From positions 1,373,406-1,437,405 of the forward strand of contig NZ_RRCN01000001.1 of assembly GCF_003863965.1 (NCBI RefSeq): DNA of 64,000 bases, read 5' to 3'. Shown piece by piece: positions 49,517-57,798 of this stretch. The stretch is from Paenibacillus oralis. GTDB taxonomy: Bacteria > Bacillota > Bacilli > Paenibacillales > Paenibacillaceae. How positions within the stretch are numbered: the stretch's first letter is position 1; every line of letters begins with the position of its first letter. The notes under the pieces are model-generated. The model was not told where the DNA came from. It did not search any database and saw only the letters and a list, made by a program, of their open reading frames with translations. A program made the position numbers and the translations under genes.

Positions 49517-50956
49517 TTAATCGTTTACGGTATATCCCGCTTTTTTCAGCATGGCTCCGATTTCCTGATCCGCCGCCGCCATCGCTTCCTCAAGCCCCAC
49601 GGTTCCTGCAAGGTATTCTCCGATATGAGTGCCGAGCGTGTCGATGATTTCGAAGCTCTCCGGAATTTGCGGCCGGAAGAAGGCTTCGGCCGTGTCCACG
49701 ATTTCCCGCTCGGTGGTATAGTAGACGTATTTGCCGGCCAGCGTCTCATCGTTCAGCACCGAATAACGGTTCGGAAAGCCGCCCGTATCGGCGAACCGAT
49801 AAGACATCTGCGGACTTGTGAACCAGACGAGGAAATCCCAAGCCAAATCCTGCTGTGCGGAAAAGCGGTTGATGCCCATCGAGTACCCGCCAACGGGCGC
49901 GGACTGTTTAACGCCTTCGGAGGTCGGAGCAGGCGCTGTCGCATAGCTCTCCGTGACGGTCGATTTTTCCGGATCGGACAGCGGGGCAATGTCGGTAACC
50001 CAAGGCTGCATCATCGCCGCGCGCCCGGAAGCAAAGGTGGATGCCCGCTCGTTCCAGGACATGTTCAGCGCGCCTTCCGGCTCGTAAGGCAGCAGATCCT
50101 TGAACATTTTGACTACCTTTAGGCTTTCCGGGGAAGAGAACAGCGGCGTCATGTCGGCGTAAGGATCCTCCGAGCCCGGATACATGCTTTCGAACGGCTT
50201 GCCGCCCGCGTTGTAAATATATTCGAAATAAGCTTGTCCCACGGCCGTGCCGGACTGGTTGTTCAGCACACCGCCATACACGCCGGGCAGATCGTTATTT
50301 TCGGAGATCGCCTTGATGTCGCCGACATATTCGTCGAGCGTTGCCGGCGGGCCATCGATCTTGGCCGTCTCAAAATGCTGCGTATTATAAGCCAGCATCA
50401 CAAAGTAAGGCGCAAAAGGCATGCCGAGCAAGTTATCCTCCCAAGTGCTGGCCTTTTGCATTACGCCGAAGAAGTCGTCATAATCGACAACTACCGCCGA
50501 CTGCTGCAGCCGGTCGTTCAGCGGAAGCAAGTACTGCGACAAGGCCCCGACCCACGGTACGTCATAAACAAACAGGTCATCGGCGGAGGACTGCTCGCTT
50601 CCGGTGAGAATTTCCCGGGAGTACGCGGCATCGTATCCGAACTGGCTGACATTGACGGAGGCTCCCGTCAAATCCTCGAATTGCTTAATCAATCCGGTCA
50701 TGGATTCGACCCATGGGTCGGATACCGAAACGATGTTCAGCGTCTTGCCCTGCCACTTCCCTTTTAACCCTTCGGTGAACTCGTTCCATGCCGCGAGCTG
50801 TTCCTCGCTCGTGGAAAACACCGCGGCTTCGCTTCCGCTGCCGCCGTTTCCGTTTTCTCCGGACGGCGCTCCCGTTGTATTCGTCCCGGCTCCGCATCCC
50901 GCAATGATCACCAAGACAGCTGCCAAAACCGACAAAAAGCTTTTCTTTAACACCAT
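49517..50956 (-). CDS. Sugar ABC transporter solute-binding lipoprotein (cassette 3)
   Basis: Family 1 solute-binding protein, 479 aa. A signal peptide ends in the lipobox IIAGCGAG, followed by a Thr/Gly/Ser linker. Then GKTLNIVSVSDPWVESMTGL, FEDLTGASVNVSQFGYD, DLFVYDVPWVGALSQYLLPL and, in the C-lobe, WDFLVWFTSPQMSYRFADTG. The linker after the Cys is rich in Gly/Asn. It is the first gene of the nine-gene operon and faces the DeoR regulator across a 479-bp AT-rich gap. Ligand unknown. Confidence 0.92.
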   Translation of the reverse strand: MVLKKSFLSVLAAVLVIIAGCGAGTNTTGAPSGENGNGGSGSEAAVFSTSEEQLAAWNEFTEGLKGKWQGKTLNIVSVSDPWVESMTGLIKQFEDLTGASVNVSQFGYDAAYSREILTGSEQSSADDLFVYDVPWVGALSQYLLPLNDRLQQSAVVVDYDDFFGVMQKASTWEDNLLGMPFAPYFVMLAYNTQHFETAKIDGPPATLDEYVGDIKAISENNDLPGVYGGVLNNQSGTAVGQAYFEYIYNAGGKPFESMYPGSEDPYADMTPLFSSPESLKVVKMFKDLLPYEPEGALNMSWNERASTFASGRAAMMQPWVTDIAPLSDPEKSTVTESYATAPAPTSEGVKQSAPVGGYSMGINRFSAQQDLAWDFLVWFTSPQMSYRFADTGGFPNRYSVLNDETLAGKYVYYTTEREIVDTAEAFFRPQIPESFEIIDTLGTHIGEYLAGTVGLEEAMAAADQEIGAMLKKAGYTVND

Positions 50957-51435
50957 GATTCCCTCCTTAAAAATGATCTTTTGTTGACATACCTATATAT
51001 GAATTGGATAGGTAACAAGAGGTGAAGAAACGCCGGAAATTCGAGACTTCCATCGGTCGTGTCATCTTATATGACATTTCATATTTTTCATCGACATTTC
51101 GTTTTCTTTCGATCATTTTTAGAAAATTAAAAATCGTTTTTCGAAAGTTATATTGTCATTATAGAATGAATTTTCGACATGTCAACAAGTTTTTAACAAT
51201 AAGGATTTTCTTATGTTACATTATCTAACATATAGTAATCAATATTCTTATTGGCGGCATGCAAAGACATCAAGTACAGCTGAACGCAAAGGGTGGTAAA
51301 TTAGATGCGGATGGGTTAAAATCAATTCATAAATGTTCACAAAATGATTCTGCAATCATTTTTAGAAACATTTACTTACCCGATTTTGATTGCAGCAGAA
51401 AAAAAATGAAATTCATTCGAAAAAGAGGTTGGAGT
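50957..51435. promoter_or_regulatory. AT-rich divergent control region with direct repeats
   Basis: The 479-bp gap between the operon's first gene and the DeoR gene is far more AT-rich than the surroundings. GACATTTC occurs at 51073 and 51093 (20 bp apart, in ATGACATTTCAT and TCGACATTTCGT), and the palindrome GACATGTC lies near 51176. Several TTTCGAAA-like stretches lie between. These are candidate operators for the DeoR-type protein; no single promoter can be picked confidently. Confidence 0.4.
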
Positions 51436-52194
51436 ATGGGAGTAAAAAACTATAACCGGAAGCGCGATATTCTAAATATGCTGCATGAAACGTCTCCCCT
51501 TTCGGTCGCAGAACTGGCCAAGCTGACGGGCGTATCACTGCCGACGATCCGAAGGGATATAGGCGAGCTGGAGGCTCAGGGGATGGTAATCCGTGACAAC
51601 GGCATGGTTATGCTGCGGGAAATCAGTGCGGAAACGATACACATTCAACGCGAGGGGCACAATCTGGATTTAAAAAGACAAATCGCCAAATACGTGGTCT
51701 CCCGGATTAAAGACGGGGAGATTATCGCCATGGATATCGGCACCACCTGTGTAGAAATCGCCAAAGAGCTGATTACGCGGCCCAATTTGTCCGTCACCGT
51801 CTTTACCTCTTCCGTGCAAGCCGCGTCCATTTTGTGCCGGAGCAGCCTAAACGTCTATCTGATCGGCGGGTTTGTGCGCAATTCGGAAATGGCGAACGTG
51901 GGCTCGATTGCCATCGAAACGATTTTGAAATTTAAATTCGACCGTTTTTACTTAAACCTTGCCGGTTTAAACAATGAAGACGGGCCGACGGATTATAATC
52001 TGGAAGAGACGGAAGTGAAGCGGGCGTTTATTTCCAGATCCCGCGAAGTCGCCGCCGTGCTCGACAAAACCAAGCTGGGCAAATCCGCACTAGTCAAAGT
52101 CTGCGAGTTGAACGATATTCATGAAATCATTACCAATGCCGACGAAGCGCCTCCCTTCAAACTGGACTTCACCGGCAAACTGACCCTCATATGA
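51436..52194 (+). CDS. DeoR-family transcriptional regulator
   Basis: Repressor of 252 aa. N-terminal HTH (RKRDILNMLHETSPLSVAEL; GVSLPTIRRDIGELEAQGMV) and a DeoR C-terminal sensor domain with MDIGTTCVEIAKELI, YLIGGFVRNSEM and a phosphosugar-binding-type stretch near VAAVLDKTKLGKSAL. The frame opens at 51259, but the ATG at 51436, 7 nt after GAGG, starts the family sequence. It is divergent from the nine-gene operon and so is its likely regulator, responding to a sugar phosphate. E. coli sgc also carries a DeoR-type regulator (SgcR). Confidence 0.92.
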   Translation: MGVKNYNRKRDILNMLHETSPLSVAELAKLTGVSLPTIRRDIGELEAQGMVIRDNGMVMLREISAETIHIQREGHNLDLKRQIAKYVVSRIKDGEIIAMDIGTTCVEIAKELITRPNLSVTVFTSSVQAASILCRSSLNVYLIGGFVRNSEMANVGSIAIETILKFKFDRFYLNLAGLNNEDGPTDYNLEETEVKRAFISRSREVAAVLDKTKLGKSALVKVCELNDIHEIITNADEAPPFKLDFTGKLTLI

Positions 52195-52223
52195 TTTGAT
52201 GAAAATATATGCGAAAATTTAAG

Positions 52224-52250
52224 AAACCGGTGGAGAGCACCGGTTTTTTT
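52224..52250 (+). terminator. Rho-independent terminator
   Basis: AAACCGGT pairs with ACCGGTTT over a seven-base loop, followed by a T-run. It terminates the DeoR-family gene. Confidence 0.9.
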
Positions 52251-52264
52251 GCTCCTTTTGTCAT

Positions 52265-52293
52265 TTCATGCAAATGCACAAATGATGTATACT
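52265..52293 (+). promoter_or_regulatory. Candidate cdaR promoter with operator-like site
   Basis: TTCATG (52265-52270), 17-bp spacer and TATACT (52288-52293). The spacer contains TGCAAATGCACAA (52269-52281), whose complement TTGTGCATTTGCA closely matches TTGTGCAAATGCA at 56053 upstream of gntP. A shared CdaR operator is inferred. Confidence 0.5.
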
Positions 52294-52352
52294 CTTTTGC
52301 CAAAGGGTAAAATGTTTGTAGGCGGATTCTTTTTCCGAAGGAGGACCCCGAA

Positions 52353-53381
52353 GTGTTCCAGCTTTCCGAGAAGCAAGCCCAGGAAATCGTAGATAAAATG
52401 ATGATGGATATTCCCTATAACATCAATATTATGAATGACCGGGGGATCATCGTCGGCAGCGGCAAAAAAGAAAGGGTAGGCACCGTTCACCAAGGCGCCG
52501 TCAAAGCGTTGGCCACGGGACAAATGGTGGAGGTGTGGGAGGACAAACGGTTTGAGAAAAAAGGCACCAACGAACCGATCGTCATCGACGGCCGGCGCGT
52601 GGGCGTCATTGGCATCAGCGGCAATCCGGACGAGGTCCGGCCTTTTTGCAATATCGTAAGGACGACCGTAGCGCTGCTGGTCGAGCAGAAAACCGCTTTG
52701 GAAAACCTGGCGCATGAAGCCACCCGCAAAAAGGCGTTTCTGGAAATGCTGCTTGCCGCGCAAGGACCGTACACCCAGAAGCTGAAAAAAGAAGCCGCCG
52801 CCTACAAGCTGGACCTGCTGCTAAAAACCGCGGCGCTTTATCTGAAGCATCTCCAATGGGACGAAGAGGCGTCCAAGCTGCTGCGGCCCTTTCCCTCTTT
52901 TCCCCTGGAGGAAGACACCTGCCTCATTCTCTTGCAGCACGAATTGGACACGGAGCCGCTGATTCGCCAGCTGTTAAAAAAACAACCCGATGTATTGATC
53001 TCCGTCGGCCAGCTTGAGAGCAGCATCGCGGAGAGCTACCGGCAGGCGAAGTCGGCTATGGGCGTATTGCTGGCTTTAAAGCTGCCGGTGCGGACGATCC
53101 ATTACGAGCAGGTTCCGTTTCTGGTGAAGCTGAGCCAAGTGAAACTGTCCGCCGACCTGCATGCCGTCGGCAAGCTCGAGGACGTAGCCGATTTGCTGGA
53201 GACGCTGCGCAGCTTCATCAACAACAACTGCAGCGTTTCCCTGACGGCCGCCGAATTAAATATCCACCGCAACACACTCCAGTACCGCCTGAAACGGATC
53301 GAAACCGTGACCGGCAAAGATCCCCGGAACGTGCTGCAATTGTTTGAGCTTACCCATGGCTTGTTGTCGTTGTACAGCTAA
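52353..53381 (+). CDS. cdaR: CdaR-family sugar-diacid regulator
   Basis: A protein of 342 aa. N-terminal diacid-recognition domain (LSEKQAQEIVDKMMMDIPYN; GIIVGSGKKERVGTVHQGA; VGVIGISGNPDEVRPFCNIV), a middle region, and a C-terminal PucR-type HTH (LTAAELNIHRNTLQYRLKRI). In E. coli, CdaR activates glucarate/galactarate/glycerate genes; here glycerate kinase and a GntP permease are convergent neighbours, matching that role. The start is GTG, with AAGGAGG upstream. A candidate operator lies in its own promoter. Confidence 0.93.
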   Translation: MFQLSEKQAQEIVDKMMMDIPYNINIMNDRGIIVGSGKKERVGTVHQGAVKALATGQMVEVWEDKRFEKKGTNEPIVIDGRRVGVIGISGNPDEVRPFCNIVRTTVALLVEQKTALENLAHEATRKKAFLEMLLAAQGPYTQKLKKEAAAYKLDLLLKTAALYLKHLQWDEEASKLLRPFPSFPLEEDTCLILLQHELDTEPLIRQLLKKQPDVLISVGQLESSIAESYRQAKSAMGVLLALKLPVRTIHYEQVPFLVKLSQVKLSADLHAVGKLEDVADLLETLRSFINNNCSVSLTAAELNIHRNTLQYRLKRIETVTGKDPRNVLQLFELTHGLLSLYS

Positions 53382-53387
53382 AGGGAA

Positions 53388-53424
53388 AGGAAAAAAGAAA
53401 GGCCGCATACGTCGCGACCTTTCT
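53388..53424. terminator. Terminator between convergent cdaR and glxK
   Basis: GAAAGGCCGC pairs with GCGACCTTTC, with one mismatch; minus-strand T-rich flank CTTTTTTCC. It lies between the two stops. Confidence 0.6.
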
Positions 53425-53482
53425 CCCTCAGCTTCCCATGTTGTATGGAGACGGGTTCCATCCATCCGCCCGCCCTTGTTAA

Positions 53483-54625
53483 CTACTCGCTCAACTTCAA
53501 CACCCTGGCGATGTTTTCGCAGGTGCGCTCCACGTTTTGCGGCCCTTCGGCCAGCAGCTTCTCCAATTCGCCCGCGCCCGGAACGATGCCGAACACCGCG
53601 TCGATGCCCTCCTCGTACAGCGCTTCGATCCCTTCGCCGATGTAACCGGCAACGGCAATGACTTTTTTGCCCGCTTCTTTGGCCGCTTTGGCTACCCCGT
53701 AAGGGGTTTTGCCGAATTTCGTCTGAAAGTCGATGCCGCCCTCGCCGGTAAACACCACATCCGCTGCCGCCACTTTCTGTTTCAGGCCGGTGTATTCGAT
53801 AACGATCTCGATGCCCTTCCGCAGCACGGCCTGCGTAAAAATCAGCAGCCCTGCTCCCAGCCCGCCGGCCGCCCCGGCGCCCGGGATATCGCGCACGTCC
53901 TTGCCGAGCTGCCGCTTCGCAATGTCCGCATAATGGGCCAGGCCGGCGTCGAGCTGCCGCACCATCTCCGGCGTGGCGCCTTTTTGCGGGCCAAACACAT
54001 GGGACGCGCCATGCTCGCCGCACAGCGGATTCGTCACGTCGCAGGCCACGATCAGATTCACCTGCCGCAGCCTTGGATCAAGCGCGGAAATATCGATCCG
54101 CTCCAGCCGTTCCAACGCTCCGCCGCCGCGGGGCAGTGCGAGGCCGTCCGCATCCAGGAACCGGGCGCCCAGCGCCTCGGCCATGCCCGCACCGCCGTCA
54201 TTGGTCGCGCTGCCGCCAATGCCGATGATAATCCGCTTGATTCCCTGATCGAGGCATTCGCGGATCAATTCGCCGGTGCCGTACGTGGTCGTGATGAGCG
54301 GATTTTTCGTCTCCTTGTTCACATGGTGAATCCCGCTGGCCGAGGCCATTTCGATCGCGGCGGTCTCTCCGTCGCCCAAAATGCCGTACTGTGCCGTCAC
54401 CGGCTCCCCAAGCGGACCGGTTACCAGCTTCGTATAGATCCGCCCTCCGGAGGCGTCCACCAGGGATTGCACCGTGCCTTCGCCGCCGTCCGCCATCGGA
54501 ACGTGGATATAGTCGGCGTGCGGGTAAACTTTGCGCAGCCCCTTTTCCATCGCATCGCACACTTCCTTGGCCGTCATGCTCTCTTTGAACGAATCAGGCG
54601 CCAGCACAAATGTTTTCGCTTTCAT
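53483..54625 (-). CDS. glxK: Glycerate kinase, type I
   Basis: ATP-dependent kinase of 380 aa, forming 2- or 3-phosphoglycerate from glycerate. N-terminal VLAPDSFKESMTAKEVCDAM and MADGGEGTVQSLVDA, then IIIGIGGSATNDGGAGMAEA (phosphate loop), CDVTNPLCGEHGASHVFGPQ and the C-terminal DVVFTGEGGIDFQTKFGKTP. These are full-length hallmarks of the GlxK/GarK family. GAGGTGAAAGA precedes the ATG. It lies 45 bp after the GntP permease gene in the same transcript. Confidence 0.96.
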   Translation of the reverse strand: MKAKTFVLAPDSFKESMTAKEVCDAMEKGLRKVYPHADYIHVPMADGGEGTVQSLVDASGGRIYTKLVTGPLGEPVTAQYGILGDGETAAIEMASASGIHHVNKETKNPLITTTYGTGELIRECLDQGIKRIIIGIGGSATNDGGAGMAEALGARFLDADGLALPRGGGALERLERIDISALDPRLRQVNLIVACDVTNPLCGEHGASHVFGPQKGATPEMVRQLDAGLAHYADIAKRQLGKDVRDIPGAGAAGGLGAGLLIFTQAVLRKGIEIVIEYTGLKQKVAAADVVFTGEGGIDFQTKFGKTPYGVAKAAKEAGKKVIAVAGYIGEGIEALYEEGIDAVFGIVPGAGELEKLLAEGPQNVERTCENIARVLKLSE

Positions 54626-54670
54626 TCTTTCACCTCATCTATGATTGTGGAAAGTCCAACTTTAGAACTT

Positions 54671-55966
54671 TTAGAACAAAAATCCGTAAATCAACGTCGC
54701 CGCAATGGCCATCGTTCCGCCGACAATGGCTTCGTAAGGAATGAGGCCCATCCGCTGCTTGATCGTCATTTTCATCGCTCCCGCCGTAACGTGGAAATAG
54801 TTGCCTTGCGGCAGGGAGTCGATCACGGTGGCCCCGGTATGGACCATCACCGCCGCCGCCAGCGGAGCCGTGCCCATATTAAGGATGGCTTGTCCGAACG
54901 AACCTGTTGCCAAAATAACGCCCGTCGATGTGGATGCCGTGGCTGCGGCCATCAGGATGCCGGAAATCGGCGCCAGGAAGGTACCCGAAATCCCCGAAGC
55001 TTCAATCAAAGACACCACCTGCGTCGACAGGTCCGAAGCGGAGATCAGCCCGGCAATGCCGCCCGCGCCGATCAGGATCAACACGGTTGCCGTCATTTTA
55101 TTCAAGCCGGAGGCGGTGTACTCCAAAATCTTATTACCTTGGCCCATGGCCAGCATCCCGATGATTCCGGCAATCGGCAAAATGTACATGGCGTCCACTT
55201 TAAACTTCGCGAGCGCCTCGATGCCCGACAGCGAGCCGATCGGGTTGATCATCAGCAGGACGACGGCGACCAAAGGCGCCACGATCGCTTTGCCCAGCGG
55301 GGGATATTTCGACGTGTCTACCGCCTCGTCTACTGCTTCGGCATCTGGCACTTTGGCTCCTTTATTTTTCAATAGCGTAGCGACGATGACCGTGACGATC
55401 AGGCCGCAGACCGCCGGAATCAGGCCGGCCAGCATGACTTGGCTCAAGTCCAGGTTGAAGCCGCGCGCGGCGGCAATCGCATTCGGGTTCGGGGAAATGA
55501 TGTTCCCCGCTTTCCCGCCGCCGGATAACGCCAGGAGCAGGGCAATCTTGGAGATCCCCATCTTGTTCCCGACCGACAAGGCGATCGGCGCTACGATCAG
55601 CACGGCAACGGGGATAAATACGCCCACCGCGGTAATGATCATGGTCGCGAGCGCCAGCGCCAGAATCGCTTTGCTTCCGCCGAACTTCCTGACGATCGCC
55701 TGGGCAATCGTCTCGGCCGCCCCCGACTCCATCATCACCCCGGCCAGCACGCCGGCCGCGAGCACCCGGATGACTGTCCCCATCACGCTTTGCGTCCCGC
55801 TGACCAGCACGCCAACGGTTTCTTCCAGGTTGGCTCCACCAATTAAAGCGCCTACAATCGCGCCCAAAAACAACGCATAAACCGGATTCAACTTTCTTAA
55901 TATCAGAACGATGGCTATAGCGAGCCCCGCCAAAGCGCCAATCCAACTGATCGTTAGTCCTTCCAT
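54671..55966 (-). CDS. GntP-family permease
   Basis: Membrane protein of 431 aa, ~12 helices, of the gluconate/glycerate H+ symporter family. It has VGVFIPVAVLIVAPIALSVG, ALSGGGKAGNIISPNPNAIA (a family-specific signature) and the C-terminal DSLPQGNYFHVTAGAMKM. The neighbour glycerate kinase and CdaR regulator suggest glycerate or a sugar acid as substrate. GGGAGG selects the ATG at 55966, although the frame opens at 55996. An operator-like site at 56053 lies ~90 bp upstream. Confidence 0.93.
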   Translation of the reverse strand: MEGLTISWIGALAGLAIAIVLILRKLNPVYALFLGAIVGALIGGANLEETVGVLVSGTQSVMGTVIRVLAAGVLAGVMMESGAAETIAQAIVRKFGGSKAILALALATMIITAVGVFIPVAVLIVAPIALSVGNKMGISKIALLLALSGGGKAGNIISPNPNAIAAARGFNLDLSQVMLAGLIPAVCGLIVTVIVATLLKNKGAKVPDAEAVDEAVDTSKYPPLGKAIVAPLVAVVLLMINPIGSLSGIEALAKFKVDAMYILPIAGIIGMLAMGQGNKILEYTASGLNKMTATVLILIGAGGIAGLISASDLSTQVVSLIEASGISGTFLAPISGILMAAATASTSTGVILATGSFGQAILNMGTAPLAAAVMVHTGATVIDSLPQGNYFHVTAGAMKMTIKQRMGLIPYEAIVGGTMAIAATLIYGFLF

Positions 55967-56052
55967 CTGTCTTCCTCCCATGCATTTGTTGAACACGCTT
56001 TCAGTATAAAGGGCCCTTGCCGGAAAAAATATTGATAAAGGGACGAAATGTA

Positions 56053-56065
56053 TTGTGCAAATGCA
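56053..56065 (-). promoter_or_regulatory. Candidate CdaR operator upstream of gntP
   Basis: TTGTGCAAATGCA, within an imperfect dyad ending ACTGTG, matches the site in the cdaR promoter at 52269-52281 (reverse orientation) in 11 of 13 positions. Between here and the repeat at 56249, only a single family B unit remnant (CATAAAGTTCCGCTATT near 56110) is seen. Confidence 0.5.
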
Positions 56066-56248
56066 CTGTGATCCGCCTCACGTTCAGCCTCGAATGAGAT
56101 GTTTGAATTATGCGCTCATAAAGTTCCGCTATTTTCGGACCAGGACTGGGCACGCTGAATAAGAAAAAACGCCTGACGGCGTGCTTTAATGGCTCTGACT
56201 TCTACTTTGGAGCGATTGGAGGGATTGGAGGGATGGGTTCCCAAGCTC

Positions 56249-56432
56249 TAACGGACACCAGCGACCTTATCCGCCCATTTCCTGGGTATTTCCCAGGCTA
56301 ACGGACACAGGCGACCCTATTTCGCTCTAAACCCGTTCGTCCAGGCCGATTTGAGGTAAATAAGGTCATCTGTGTCCGTTACATTTTTGCAAACCTCCGT
56401 TTTTTCGAAAATAACGGCTCTGGTGTCCCTTA
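56249..56432. repeat. Family A quartet, near-identical to the 39051 copy
   Basis: TAACGGACAC units start at 56249 and 56299; reverse units end at 56381 and 56432. Pitch is 50 and 51 bp and length 184 bp. The similarity to the 39051 element includes the flank GGCTCTGACTTCTACTTTGG and the Pyr-rich right flank. It fills the 617-bp gap 55967-56583 together with the operator and a terminator. Confidence 0.88.
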
Positions 56433-56516
56433 GCCCCCTCCAGGTCCTCTTCTCCTCCCCTCACTACCTGCGCACCGCCCTCTACCATGTCCGAAATTTT
56501 ATAAATTCTATAGGTC

Positions 56517-56543
56517 AAAAAAAAGGACGCCAAGCTGGCGTCC
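56517..56543 (-). terminator. Terminator of the epimerase-like gene
   Basis: GGACGCCA pairs with TGGCGTCC over three bases, with a run of eight A residues on plus (T-run on minus). It lies 41 bp past the stop at 56584. Confidence 0.9.
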
Positions 56544-56583
56544 CGGGGCCTGAATGAATCAGGCGCTTTCATGTTTTCAAGCC

Positions 56584-57600
56584 TTATTCGCTTACGGCTT
56601 TGGCGGCCGTCTCCAGTGCTCCGATCACTTTATCGCACCAGGCGTCGAACTCCGGGTCCTCCGGCTGATGCTCAGGATGGGCCAAAATGTATTCCACCGT
56701 CCGCTTGATGCCCTGATCGGCCCGTGTCGTGGCTACGAAATCGGGAACCAGCCTTTTCAGCTTGGCGTTGTCGAACACGACGGTGTTGGCCTTGTCGCCG
56801 AGCAGCGCGCCCCGCAAATCATAGGGACCGCTGGCGGCCAGAAATTCGGAAGCGACATGCACTGCGCGCAGCTTCACGCCAAGGGCACCTGCGATAATTT
56901 CATAAATTTGATTCCAGGTGACGCTTTCGTCCGAGGTAATGTGCACCGACTCGCCGATGGCGTGAATATTGCCCATCAGCCCGATAAACCCTTTGGCGAA
57001 ATCGCTGTTATGGGTTAACGTCCACAGCGACGTGCCGTCCCCGTGAATGATCACCGGCTTGTTCTCCAGCATGCGTTTGGCCACCTGCCACGAGCCTTTG
57101 CTTCCGTGAACCCCCAGCGGAATGGACCGCTCGCCATAAGTATGGCTTGGCCTGACGATCGTCACCGGGAAGCCATGTTCCCGGTACTGCTTCATCAAAT
57201 ACTCCTCGCAGGCGATTTTGTTCCTGGAGTAAGCCCAGTAAGGATTCGATAACGGCGTTCCCTCCGTGATGCGGTAATCCGACAGCGGAGTTTGGTAAGC
57301 GGACGCCGAGCTGATAAACATATATTGTTTCGTTCTCCCGTTAAACAGACGATAATCCCGTTCCACCTGAGACGGCTCAAAAGCGATGAAATCGGCTACC
57401 ACGTCAAAGGTTTGGTCCGCCAGCAGCCCCCTGACTTCGTCCTCATGGTTGATATCCGCTTGAATGACTTTTACGCCGGCCGGCAAATTCCCGTTCCGGG
57501 TTCCCCGGTTCAAAAGGTAAAGCTCGCAGCCCTGTTCCGTGAGCTGTCTCGTAATCGCCGAACTGATTGTCCCTGTTCCTCCGATAAACAGCGCTTTCAA
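56584..57600 (-). CDS. NAD-dependent epimerase/dehydratase-family protein
   Basis: Extended SDR, 338 aa. The Rossmann motif is FIGGTGTISSAITRQL, with a changed last Gly (GTGTIS). Then YMFISSASAYQTP with catalytic Ser, and the YxxxK-type site WAYSRNKIACEEYL. IVRPSHTYGERSIPLGVHGS and SVHITSDESVTWNQIYEIIA are typical of a subgroup close to isoflavone-reductase-like/epimerase proteins. Substrate unknown. The start is TTG, with GGGGAGGG upstream. It stands divergent from the MATE gene. Confidence 0.88.
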   Translation of the reverse strand: MKALFIGGTGTISSAITRQLTEQGCELYLLNRGTRNGNLPAGVKVIQADINHEDEVRGLLADQTFDVVADFIAFEPSQVERDYRLFNGRTKQYMFISSASAYQTPLSDYRITEGTPLSNPYWAYSRNKIACEEYLMKQYREHGFPVTIVRPSHTYGERSIPLGVHGSKGSWQVAKRMLENKPVIIHGDGTSLWTLTHNSDFAKGFIGLMGNIHAIGESVHITSDESVTWNQIYEIIAGALGVKLRAVHVASEFLAASGPYDLRGALLGDKANTVVFDNAKLKRLVPDFVATTRADQGIKRTVEYILAHPEHQPEDPEFDAWCDKVIGALETAAKAVSE

Positions 57601-57697
57601 AAAAATCCCTCCCCATGGCTTTTCCTTCCTTGTTTATATGGTATCATTTAAAAGTATCGGTTGAAAGCGGGGAATTTCGGCGATCCATCCGACTTCA

Positions 57698-57782
57698 TTG
57701 ACAGAAATCGCCTGTGGTGTTATCTTCAACCCTATCGCTAACCTTGCGATTCGTTCAACTCTTCGTCCGAAGAGTTTTTTCC
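57698..57782 (+). promoter_or_regulatory. Promoter and early terminator (possible attenuator) upstream of the MATE gene
   Basis: TTGACA (57698-57703), 17-bp spacer and TATCTT (57721-57726). Only ~30 bp later, the hairpin AACTCTTCG-TC-CGAAGAGTT (57757-57776) is followed by TTTT. It ends 17 bp before the MATE start codon and has no upstream plus-strand gene to terminate. Confidence 0.55.
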
Positions 57783-57798
57783 ATTACACGAAAAGAAT

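Noticed and set aside
53537-55375. Very long plus-strand open frame (612 codons) over glxK and gntP
   Set aside because: It is antisense to two well-recognised genes, has no ribosome site, is rich in Arg/His/Gln, and spans the intergenic region; a product of high G+C.
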